Shown one piece after another: positions 1-7,657 of a stretch of DNA of 23,458 nt. The first letter of the stretch is position 1, and the number at the start of each line of letters is the position of its first letter. Made by a program: the position numbers and the translations under genes. Under the pieces are notes generated by a model. That model had not been told where the DNA came from and searched no databases. It worked only from the letters and a program-made list of their open reading frames with translations. The stretch is taken from the NCBI GenBank assembly GCA_040775095.1, contig JAXGTD010000056.1, forward strand, positions 1 through 23,458. Reading direction: 5' to 3'. This stretch comes from JAXGTD01 sp040775095 (GTDB taxonomy: Bacteria > Pseudomonadota > Gammaproteobacteria > Chromatiales > Chromatiaceae).

Positions 1-607
1 AGCCACGCGCCCCGAGAAAACGCTCTGCCTCTTCGATCTGCTGCAACCGCTCCATCGAGACCCGGGCATTGAACGGCAATCTGGTCAACAGGCAGGCATT
101 CGCGGGCCGCTGCCCGGTGGCAAGGCGCAGGGAACGGACCATTCGGCAGGCCAGATCCTTGCCGATCTGGCATTCAACCAGCGGGCTGCGGATCTGCAGC
201 TCGTGCAGGGCCCTGGCACCGGGGCGCGGGTCGTACGCATCGTCACTGTCGCGCCCGTCGAGGACGGTCTTGTAGCCGAGCCCGGATGCCGTCACAAGCA
301 GCGTCTCGTACATGGCCCGCTTGCAGCGGTAACAGCGGTCGGGGGGATTGGTTTCCATTCCCACCGGCATCGGCATCTCCACCAGCTCCAGACGCACCCC
401 GAGCTGGTCGCACAGACCCACGGCGTCAGCGACCTCCTGCCGCTTCATATAGGGCGTCACGACCGTCAGCGCGAGCACGCGCGAGCCACCCAGTGCCTCC
501 TTCGCCGCCGCCAGCAAGAGCGTGCTGTCGGCGCCGGCGGAAAAGGCCACGGCCACCGTCTCGAATTCGCCCACACAGGCGAGTAGCCTTGCATAGCGTT
601 TGTCCAT
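1..607 (-). CDS. larE: LarE-like ATP-dependent sacrificial sulfur transferase, C-terminus cut by window edge
   Basis: The 202 visible residues read as a PP-loop enzyme of the LarE family. LarE activates a pyridinium dinucleotide precursor with ATP and donates its own cysteine sulfur to the nickel-pincer cofactor of lactate racemase (family knowledge). The N-terminus carries the PP-loop S23-x-G-x-D-S28. A LarE-like DRCYRCK segment lies at residues 90-96. ACLLTRLPF at 171-179 matches the family's ACLxSRxPYG motif, so Cys172 is the candidate sulfur donor. The ATG at 607-605 is chosen because GGAGGGGGAG sits directly upstream. No larA, larB or larC is visible, so the role could be nickel-pincer synthesis for another enzyme or another sulfur transfer. 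This reading frame is partial and runs off position 1. Confidence 0.85.
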   Translation of the reverse strand, partial: MDKRYARLLACVGEFETVAVAFSAGADSTLLLAAAKEALGGSRVLALTVVTPYMKRQEVADAVGLCDQLGVRLELVEMPMPVGMETNPPDRCYRCKRAMYETLLVTASGLGYKTVLDGRDSDDAYDPRPGARALHELQIRSPLVECQIGKDLACRMVRSLRLATGQRPANACLLTRLPFNARVSMERLQQIEEAERFLGARG

Positions 608-699
608 CTCCCCCTCCCGTGCCCCGGTCTCGTTCCGCCGGGGTCATCTTGTTTCGCATTCTCCAGAGGGTCCACCCGCGGCCGTCTGGCGCGGGGCCA

Positions 700-730
700 A
701 GTATACGTTCCCTGACCCGACCGGCGTCAA
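700..730 (-). promoter_or_regulatory. Candidate sigma70 promoter of the larE-like gene
   Basis: On the minus strand TTGACG (730-725) is followed after 19 bases by TATACT (705-700). Each is close to consensus; the spacer is 2 bases longer than ideal. It would give a leader of roughly 85-90 bases before the ATG at 607. Confidence 0.45.
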
Positions 731-933
731 AACCGTGCGCGCGCCAGCCACGCGGCCGTTCGGCAACTCCGGATTGGCACAGCGCCGCCAACGCGTCAAA
801 ATGCCCAGGCTCGCGGACCGGGCGGCGACCGCCGGATCGACCCGAGCCCATAACCAGTCTGTCCGATGGCCAGACTCCCAACGAGCGTGCCCACGCCACA
901 TCCGCCGCCGGGCCGACCAGGGCACGCCCCCCA

Positions 934-940
934 GAGGAGA
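934..940 (+). promoter_or_regulatory. Ribosome binding site that fixes a TTG start
   Basis: GAGGAGA lies 7 bases before the TTG at 948. The following residues immediately form a signal peptide, so this site decides the start over upstream in-frame ATG codons. Confidence 0.7.
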
Positions 941-947
941 CCAGAAG

Positions 948-1448
948 TTGAAGATCCGTCACTACCCATTCGCGTTCCTGACCCTGCTGCTCACCTTCTT
1001 TGCCGCCGCCACGACCGCGACGGCCGAGGGCTTTTCCATCGCCGACACCGTGCTGAAGATGCCGCTGGCCGAAGACGTCAGCCCAGACGATGCGGTGGAC
1101 TCGATGAAGCTCCGCGCCAATGCGCTGAACTTCAAGCTGGTTGCCCATCTGCCCCTGTCCAAAGAGCTGGAGTCCATGGGTGTCGAGACCGGACGGGTCG
1201 AGATCTTCCAGTTCTGCGACGCCCGCATCGCAAGCGACATGATCAAGCACAACATCGACTTCTCCGCCTACCTACCCTGTCGCATCACGCTCATCGAGGA
1301 CGCCGACGGCAAGGCCTGGCTGGTAACGCTGGACCTCGACAAGGTCATCCCCAGCGCCAACCTGCCACCGGATCTGATGGAAAAGGCGCTGCTGGTGCGC
1401 GACAACATCGCGTCCATCATGACCGCGGGCGCCAACGGGGATCTCTGA
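948..1448 (+). CDS. Secreted DUF302 family protein
   Basis: A 166-residue protein starting at TTG. Residues 1-26 form a classic signal peptide: MKIRHY, a hydrophobic stretch of about 15 residues, then ATTATA followed by Glu. The mature part ends in a DUF302-like fold, with FCDARIASDMI at about 89-99, LPCRITLIEDADGKAWLVTLDLDKVI at about 109-134 (key residues P110, C111, D118, W124), and a C-terminal helix. Cys90 and Cys111 could form a disulfide in the periplasm; this is an inference. DUF302 proteins have no settled biochemical function and are often met near redox, sulfur or heavy-metal genes. The longer frame upstream is rejected because of the signal peptide and ribosome binding site. The gene converges on the 1402-residue membrane protein gene 39 bases downstream. 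Confidence 0.75.
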   Translation: MKIRHYPFAFLTLLLTFFAAATTATAEGFSIADTVLKMPLAEDVSPDDAVDSMKLRANALNFKLVAHLPLSKELESMGVETGRVEIFQFCDARIASDMIKHNIDFSAYLPCRITLIEDADGKAWLVTLDLDKVIPSANLPPDLMEKALLVRDNIASIMTAGANGDL

Positions 1449-1487
1449 GCGCCTCCCGGTTGTGCGAGCCGGGGCGGTAAGCGCGCG

Positions 1488-4400
1488 TTAGAGGTCTAGC
1501 CTCAGCCCCTCGTCGCCCCGCCCCGGCGCCGCGGACGCATCGCGTCGCCGGGGCGCCATCTTCTGCCCCTCCATCCAGAGCCCCGGCTCGGAGAATCCCT
1601 GCCAGCCCCAGCGCAGCCAGGCGAGCAGACGCAGCGCGAGCCACAGGGCCCAGGCCAACATCAGGCCGCGGTAGACCCAGATCGGCACCGAGATGACGGT
1701 GACCGAGGCCGTGTGCGGCCCGCCGCGATCCAGGTACCAACGAAGATCCGTTGGCGAAGACCCGTTGCCGGCGATCTGCATCTCGGGGCGCCCGAGCAGA
1801 CCCTGCTGCACCGCGAAGAGCAGCGCGAGGAGCGCGGCAACGCTCAGCAGCGCCAGGCCGACCTGTCGCGCGTTGAAGCGCCAGGCCGCGACAGCCCGCC
1901 CGGCACGCCGACGCAGGCCCAGCGCGAACAGCCACAGTGCCACCAGGGCCGCCACCCAGACCCCCGCCTGGCTCAGACCGATCCCGAGCAGCAGCCAATC
2001 CGTGAACCCCAGCGGTGTCAGCCGCAGGCGCCCCAGGACGGCGGCAACGGGCACCAGCACCGCGAGCAGTCCCCAGAACAGGACCGCCGGCCCCATCCCC
2101 GGCCCGGCAGTCCACAGCACCCAACGCTCGCGCCCCAGGGTGAGCGCGGTGTCGGCATTGACGCCCGGCGTACCCAGATCGACCGTGGCGGGCCGGTAGC
2201 GCGTTGCCAGGGCGCCCGGCTCACGCCAGCCAAGCTCGATCTGCTGGCTGCCCGGGACCAGCGGCAGATCCAGATCCCGGCCCTGCATGGCCAGCGTCCG
2301 AGGCCGGCCGTCGACGACAAAGCGGGTAAGCTCGGCCCGCTCCGGCAGCCGGATCGGATGGCGGCCGCCCTGGCTGCTGCGAAGCGTCAAGCTCAGCGTG
2401 GCATCGGTCGCGCGGCGCGCGGGCGCGACCCGGTAGACCGATCGATCCAGCGTCAGGGTCGGTCCGGGAACCGCCTGTGGCCGGCTAACAGTCAGGTCCA
2501 GGTGCTCGCCGGGCCAGGGGCGCCAGGTCGGCAGCCAGCGATCCGACGCGCCCAGGCTCTGCACGGCCGGCACGCCACCGGCCTCCAAGTGCCAGATCGG
2601 GCTCACCTCGACACGCCAGGTCTCGGTGAGCCGCGCATCGGTCGTGGCTGACAGACGCATGCGCTCCACTGGTGGCAGCGTCGAGCGCCATCGATCGGCG
2701 CGCCGCCCCGGCGGCAGCGAGACCAGGATCCGCCCGTCGCTGACCTGCCGGTCCGGGCTGGTCACCGCCTCGCTGGCAAGCAACGCCACCCACAGCGTGA
2801 CCGGGTATTGGGGCGCGGACAGACGCTCGACACGGGTCTCGACGGTCCAGTCCAGACCCAGTCGCAGCGTGCGGGTCACGCGCACCAGGGGTGCCAGCGC
2901 CGAGGGTGCAACCTCGGCGGCGGCGTCCGGTCCCTCACGAACCAGCCGAAGCTGCTCGGCGGGTCGCCCGTCGGCATCGATTCCCTCGATCCGCCAGGGC
3001 GGATCGATCCGGGTCGTGATCAGGCGCGGGCGCAGCGGCAGCGGGATCTCCACCTGATCGGCAACGGGCAGGGGACCGCTCAGGCTCACTCGGTGCCGCC
3101 CGGCCGGGACGGGCACCGAGAGCCGACCGTCATCGCCGCGCAGCATCCCGTCCAGGATCGCGCCGTCGAGCTCGACCGTGCCGGGGCGCCAACCCTCGCT
3201 GCTTCCGGGCACCGGGAGCGCGAGCGCCTCGGCCGCGTCCACGCTCAGATCCAGACGCAGCGCACCGGGGGACGCATCGAGCGACAACCACGCGATGCTG
3301 GCGCAATCGGGCAGGCACTCCGGCGGCTCCAACAGGCGTTGCTTCAAGGTCTCGAGCAGATCCGGCGGAGGAAAGGGCCCGGCCGTGGGCGACTGGGCGT
3401 ACCCATTGGGAACACTGCCGAGCAGTCCAGCGCCCATCGCCAGGGCCAGCGCACCGGGCCCGGCCCAGGCCACCGGACGCGGCCATTCAACCAGCCGCCA
3501 TCCGAGCAACGACACCAGGACCACCTGTAGCGACGCGATCCCAAGGGCCGCGGCCGGCGGCAGCAACCAGAGCCTTACCCGGTGGTCGAGGGCCACCGGG
3601 CCGGTCCATCCAAGCGCGAAGGAACGCCAGCTCCAATCGGGCACACCCACACCGGTCTGTATATGGGCATCCGGGTCCATCCCCGGCAGCGGCGCGAGCT
3701 CGGGCTCATGTACCGACGCCGGGCCCGCCGGCGAGGCCCACCGTTTCGCCGACAGGGCCTCGCGGCCGCGCGTGCTGAGCTCGCCAAGGGCCTGATCCAT
3801 CGGCGCGGGCGCAAGGGTAGTCGGCGGGCTCGGCGCGAGGCCAACGGAGTCGGGGCGATCCAGCTGCGGGAACAGCCCGTCGCGCATCTGCGTGACCAGA
3901 AATGGCAACGCGATCAACGCCAAGGCCAGCAGCGAGACCTGATAGTAGAGTCGCACCAGCGCACGTATCCGCGCCAGCGCGCCGCGTTCCGGGTCCACCG
4001 GCAACACGCGCAGCAGTGCCGCGGACCCGAGCACGTGCAACCAGACCAGGCGCGGCGCACCGGGTTCCTGCCAGATCAGCACCAGGGTCGCCAGCGCCAA
4101 CAGCCCCCAAGCCCAGCCCCAGAGCCGCGCCACGGCCAGCGCCATGATCAGGACCAGGAAGATGTCGAGCAATGACCAGCGCCCGACCCAACTGTCGGGC
4201 AGATTGTCGACACCCTCGACGGCCAGCAGGTCCCAACCCGGGGGCAGATGAAGCCGGGTGGCGATGCCCTCCAGCGGCATGCCCCAGCCCGAGGCGGGCA
4301 GGTCCATCGCCAGCACCCTGCGCGACCCGGCGGCGCCAGGGTCGACATCGGCACCCGGATCTGGCCCCAGACGGGCGTCGGCCACCAGATTCAGACGTCC

Positions 4401-5696
4401 CTGGCGTACCTCCACCCCCTCGCGCCCGGCCCCGTCTTCACCGGCACCGCTCAACCCGGTGGCACTGCTCGATCGCGCCAGCCGCGTGATCACGCGCGGC
4501 TCACCATCGACCCGCACCTGGCCCAGCTTCAACGCCGGTGTCACATCCAACCGCCAACGCCGCTCCAGCTGGCCGGTGATGCGATCGCGCAGGCTCAGGC
4601 CAGTGCCGCCGAAGTCGAGCCACAGGTCGCGGTCCAGTCGCAGCCGGTCGGCGCCGAGCGCACCGCGGCGCAAGGGTTTGAGCTCCAGCGTCATCCCGGG
4701 TCGCAGCAGATAGCTCGGCAGGCGCTGCCAGTCGGCCGGCAGTCGGGTCTGGCGCGGGTCGACCGGATCGGCGCCGCTGACCTCCACCTGGCGCAGGTCG
4801 GGGTGAGCACGGAAGGCCCAGACCTCTTGCCGCGGCCAGGGTGCAGCCCGGCTGGCCAGCGCAAGGGCCGTCACCGGACCGGGATGGTGCGCGTCCAGCG
4901 TGATCACCCAGCGCCCGGGGCGCAGCTGGATCTGCAGCATGCCGGCCTCGTCGAGCCGGGCCGGCAGCGGGCTGTCGAGCCGCAATGGGATACCGCGATC
5001 CAGCGGCACTGGTCCGAGCCGGATCTCACGGGGTCCACCCGATACATCCAGCGCGAGCCGGGTGCTGACCAGCAGCGGCAGATCGTCATCGATGCGCCGC
5101 GCGACCTCCAGCGTCAGCCCGTCTGGCCCCGCATTTGCCGGCGCGGCGGCCTGCCCGACCCAGAGTCGTCCATCGGCATCGACCCGCGGCGCGTCCACAT
5201 CGGCGGCATCGACTCGAAGCGAGAGCAGCCCGGTCCCAGGCGGAATCCCGATCCCGTCGGGCCGATGCCGCCATTGAAAACGCCCGCTCAGGGAATACTC
5301 ACCGGGCGTGAGCCACAGCGCCGGACGTCCGTCCCGCGGCACCACCGCCACGGCACGCTCGCCGACGCGGACGTCCTGCGGCCAGTTTCGGGCATCGCCC
5401 GGCAGCGGTACCCAGGAGTCGGCCTGGACCTGCCAATGCTGCGCGAACAGGCCGCCATCCTCAGCGATATCCAGCAACAGGCGACCAGGCCAGGCGCAGA
5501 CGCGCGCGCCCCCGTCCGCGCCAGCACCGCTGCCATCGCCGTCGATCGAGCAGGCGCGCTGGTCGACGCCATCGAGCACCCAGGGGATCCAGGGCGCCAG
5601 CGCCTCGGGGACGAACGCGTCGGAGGAGCCCGCGGCGGGCAAGGCCAGGGCGACAAGCAGCCCGACAAACAGGACAGGCGCAGAACCACGCGTCAT
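1488..5696 (-). CDS. Large membrane protein of unknown function (1402 aa) with internally duplicated periplasmic modules
   Basis: I do not recognise a named family. The ATG at 5696 is preferred: MTRGSAPVLFVGLLVALALPAAG is a signal peptide and GGGGGG lies about 7 bases upstream, whereas the ATG at 5753 has neither. Layout: signal peptide 1-23; beta-rich extracytoplasmic region about 25-505; hydrophobic segments about 508-545, 550-565 and 585-603; a Pro-rich linker with a short soluble stretch to about 700; segments about 707-735 and 743-762; a second beta-rich region about 765-1200; segments about 1203-1222, 1232-1262, 1278-1300 and 1334-1362; and a charged cytoplasmic tail. The two beta-rich regions look homologous (see findings). 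It could be a scaffold or exporter component of the envelope, but nothing visible assigns a substrate. No enzyme motif was seen. The next gene upstream ends 300 bases away. Confidence 0.7.
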   Translation of the reverse strand: MTRGSAPVLFVGLLVALALPAAGSSDAFVPEALAPWIPWVLDGVDQRACSIDGDGSGAGADGGARVCAWPGRLLLDIAEDGGLFAQHWQVQADSWVPLPGDARNWPQDVRVGERAVAVVPRDGRPALWLTPGEYSLSGRFQWRHRPDGIGIPPGTGLLSLRVDAADVDAPRVDADGRLWVGQAAAPANAGPDGLTLEVARRIDDDLPLLVSTRLALDVSGGPREIRLGPVPLDRGIPLRLDSPLPARLDEAGMLQIQLRPGRWVITLDAHHPGPVTALALASRAAPWPRQEVWAFRAHPDLRQVEVSGADPVDPRQTRLPADWQRLPSYLLRPGMTLELKPLRRGALGADRLRLDRDLWLDFGGTGLSLRDRITGQLERRWRLDVTPALKLGQVRVDGEPRVITRLARSSSATGLSGAGEDGAGREGVEVRQGRLNLVADARLGPDPGADVDPGAAGSRRVLAMDLPASGWGMPLEGIATRLHLPPGWDLLAVEGVDNLPDSWVGRWSLLDIFLVLIMALAVARLWGWAWGLLALATLVLIWQEPGAPRLVWLHVLGSAALLRVLPVDPERGALARIRALVRLYYQVSLLALALIALPFLVTQMRDGLFPQLDRPDSVGLAPSPPTTLAPAPMDQALGELSTRGREALSAKRWASPAGPASVHEPELAPLPGMDPDAHIQTGVGVPDWSWRSFALGWTGPVALDHRVRLWLLPPAAALGIASLQVVLVSLLGWRLVEWPRPVAWAGPGALALAMGAGLLGSVPNGYAQSPTAGPFPPPDLLETLKQRLLEPPECLPDCASIAWLSLDASPGALRLDLSVDAAEALALPVPGSSEGWRPGTVELDGAILDGMLRGDDGRLSVPVPAGRHRVSLSGPLPVADQVEIPLPLRPRLITTRIDPPWRIEGIDADGRPAEQLRLVREGPDAAAEVAPSALAPLVRVTRTLRLGLDWTVETRVERLSAPQYPVTLWVALLASEAVTSPDRQVSDGRILVSLPPGRRADRWRSTLPPVERMRLSATTDARLTETWRVEVSPIWHLEAGGVPAVQSLGASDRWLPTWRPWPGEHLDLTVSRPQAVPGPTLTLDRSVYRVAPARRATDATLSLTLRSSQGGRHPIRLPERAELTRFVVDGRPRTLAMQGRDLDLPLVPGSQQIELGWREPGALATRYRPATVDLGTPGVNADTALTLGRERWVLWTAGPGMGPAVLFWGLLAVLVPVAAVLGRLRLTPLGFTDWLLLGIGLSQAGVWVAALVALWLFALGLRRRAGRAVAAWRFNARQVGLALLSVAALLALLFAVQQGLLGRPEMQIAGNGSSPTDLRWYLDRGGPHTASVTVISVPIWVYRGLMLAWALWLALRLLAWLRWGWQGFSEPGLWMEGQKMAPRRRDASAAPGRGDEGLRLDL

Positions 5697-5995
5697 CGCA
5701 ACATCCCCCCGATAACCCGATCGACAGAACCCGGCCGGCCAAACCCGACCCATGACCGGGGATTGCCAGACCGATGGGTTGAGTCTAGCCGCGCTCGACC
5801 CTGCCGACCATCCATCCGCGCGCCGCGCCCCCGCGACATCCGGATTCCACGTAGCAACGGTGGTCGAGCGCGATCGGCGTGACGCGCGATGCGCTCTGAG
5901 TTGCGCTCATATGGCTTCTGCCGGCTCACCCGGTGGCTGATTGGCGCCACGAGCGCCATGGCCCCCCAGGGGCCGACCAACTGCCTTTTCCAGGT
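5697..5995. other. Intergenic gap of 299 bases, no gene seen
   Basis: It separates two minus-strand membrane protein genes. GGCCCC and GGGGCC around 5960-5975 form a short GC hairpin just past the upstream gene's stop, but there is no T-tract after it. The G-rich ribosome binding site of the 1402-residue protein is at its low-coordinate end. I found no convincing promoter. Confidence 0.5.
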
Positions 5996-7375
5996 TCAGC
6001 GCAGGGGCCCGAAGCGCTGCTCGAGCAACGTCGCCGGACGCGCGAACCAAGGGGTCAGATACGCGATGCCGGTGTCGGCCAGCACACGGCAGCCGTCGTC
6101 CGGCAGCAGCAACGGGATTGGGCCTGGCTGGCGGAACGCGAGCGCATTCATCGGCGCGGCCCAATCGTCGACGATGCGCATCCACGGCCATTGCAGCGCT
6201 GGGGGCTGTTGGGCGTCGAAAGCGATGCAGGTCTGGATGGACTCCGCCACGGCCTCGCGCAGGGCGTCGGTCGCCTTCCACCAGGCAGCGGACTTGGCGA
6301 GCCCAAGCACGGCGATGGTCAGGGCACAGGATCCGAGCCAGTAGGCCGCTCGCCGGCGCGGAACGATCCGCGTGGCGGCACTGGCCGCAACGACCGCCAG
6401 GCCCATCAGCAACAGGCCAGTGGGAAATGTGAGCGCCGCCTTGAGCTTGATGCCGTCCCCGGCCAGAAAGCCGACCGCGATGACCAACCCCAGCAGCGGT
6501 GACAGCGCGGCCGCCCCATGCATCCATCGCACCGCGGGTCCGGTGCGCCGCTCGCCCGGCGCACCGAGCATCCGTGCCAGCAACAGGCCTTGGATCAGGA
6601 CGAGGGCCATCAGCAGACCCTGCTCCGGCGTCGCTGCCAACAGGTAACCCATCGCCCGCTCGCCCTGGAAATGGGCCCGTTCGTAGGCGTTGAGCCCCCA
6701 CAGGGTCCATAGTAGACGGACCAGGCCCATGGACCCGAGCCCAAGGGCCAACCGCAGCCAGTCCTTGCGCGGGTTGCGGCCACGCGAGCCGGATAGCCGA
6801 ACGGCGTTCCATGCGGCGACGAGCGCCGACAACCACGCCAGGGCAAAGGCCAACGGATGCAGAAAGACCAGCAGCGCGCCAAGCAGCCATCCGTAGACCC
6901 GGCCCCCCCGCGACAGCGGATGCAACGCCGCCAGCAACACAAAGGGCCAGACCAGATACAGACCCAGCAGCAGCTCCGACACGCCGGAGAAATTGATCTG
7001 GTTGACCGCGAAGAACAACGCCGGAAACAGGAGCAGAGACGGTGCGGTGCGGCGCACGGCCAGCCAGCAGCCAAGCAGAGACAGCCATGGTGCCAATCCA
7101 TAGCCGAACGCAAACGCATGACGCAACAGCGTAACGTCGTCGCTCCAGGTCGCGGCGAGCAGCACCGGCAGCTGGGGCAGCACGGCGCTGTAGCGCAGGT
7201 TCGGAACCAACGCACGCCCGTCGAGCGCGATCTCGACGAAGTAATAGGCACCGTCGCCAAACAGCGGTAGCCCGACCAGGGCCATGAGGGCATGAACGAG
7301 GCCGATCAGCGCCAGACTCAGGGCGATCGGCGGCCCGCTGGCGGCAGCGCCGGGCTCCTCCAGACAATGGGTCAT
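5996..7375 (-). CDS. Polytopic inner-membrane protein of unknown function, possibly GT-C-like
   Basis: About 459 residues from the ATG at 7375. A GTG at 7396 would add 7 residues; neither start has a clear ribosome binding site. There are about 10-11 hydrophobic segments, followed by a soluble C-terminal region of roughly 95 residues. The first segment leads into FGDGAYYFVEIALDG, an acidic residue and aromatic pair in the first extracytoplasmic loop. This resembles the first loop of GT-C fold glycosyltransferases (ArnT/PMT-like), but the similarity is short, so the assignment is tentative. The C-terminal part contains WPWMRIVDDW and several cysteines and prolines, consistent with a periplasmic domain. 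It sits between ppdK and the 1402-residue membrane protein, all minus strand, but gaps of about 280-300 bases argue against one tight operon. Confidence 0.65.
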   Translation of the reverse strand: MTHCLEEPGAAASGPPIALSLALIGLVHALMALVGLPLFGDGAYYFVEIALDGRALVPNLRYSAVLPQLPVLLAATWSDDVTLLRHAFAFGYGLAPWLSLLGCWLAVRRTAPSLLLFPALFFAVNQINFSGVSELLLGLYLVWPFVLLAALHPLSRGGRVYGWLLGALLVFLHPLAFALAWLSALVAAWNAVRLSGSRGRNPRKDWLRLALGLGSMGLVRLLWTLWGLNAYERAHFQGERAMGYLLAATPEQGLLMALVLIQGLLLARMLGAPGERRTGPAVRWMHGAAALSPLLGLVIAVGFLAGDGIKLKAALTFPTGLLLMGLAVVAASAATRIVPRRRAAYWLGSCALTIAVLGLAKSAAWWKATDALREAVAESIQTCIAFDAQQPPALQWPWMRIVDDWAAPMNALAFRQPGPIPLLLPDDGCRVLADTGIAYLTPWFARPATLLEQRFGPLR

Positions 7376-7657
7376 TGACGCGAGGGCGGCGCCCACGCCC
7401 GCGAAACAGGCACACCGGCGCGATCGCGGTACCGGCCTACAGGACGGGTTGACCGGAGCATGTCGCCAGGGCTCTCGTTTCGCCCGACGTCCCCCACGCC
7501 CACGCGCGGACCGTCGCCGAATCGAGCCTCACGCCTCGGTTGGGAAGGTCTGGCCCCGGGGAAATCGAGCGGCCAGGGATGAAAGGGCCACCCGGCCGCG
7601 GCCGGGTGGCCCCTGTCACGCGGCGCCCCGGCGCCAGGCACCAGGGCGTCGGGCGGA
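7376..7657. other. Intergenic region downstream of ppdK
   Basis: The 282-base gap contains the terminator-like perfect palindrome at 7585-7612. No gene with a plausible start and codon pattern was seen in the remainder, which should also carry the promoter of the 459-residue membrane protein. I could not place that promoter. Confidence 0.5.
7585..7612 (-). terminator. Probable ppdK terminator: perfect 28-base palindrome
   Basis: The arm GGGCCACCCGGCCG is followed directly by its exact reverse complement. On the minus strand it lies 45 bases after the ppdK stop and is followed by TTTC, a short T-run. The stem is very strong but the T-tract is weak, so termination efficiency is uncertain. Confidence 0.55.

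Larger units (their letters stand above)
608..947. other. Divergent intergenic region, 340 bases
   Basis: This gap lies between the minus-strand larE-like gene and the plus-strand DUF302 gene. It holds the larE ribosome binding site (617-608), a candidate larE promoter (700-730) and the DUF302 ribosome binding site (934-940). Long open frames cross it, but none has both a ribosome binding site and recognisable protein content. I could not identify a convincing plus-strand promoter. Confidence 0.6.

Noticed and set aside
426..1250. 274-codon minus-strand frame covering the start of the larE-like gene and the DUF302 gene
   Set aside because: It conflicts with two better-supported genes that have ribosome binding sites and family motifs.
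4248..5882. 544-codon plus-strand frame opposite the 1402-residue membrane protein gene
   Set aside because: The minus-strand frame has a signal peptide, ribosome binding site and membrane segments. The plus-strand product is Arg/Pro/Gln-rich and featureless.
5955..5980. Rho-independent terminator after the polytopic membrane protein gene
   Set aside because: The GGCCCC/GGGGCC stem is not followed by a T-run.
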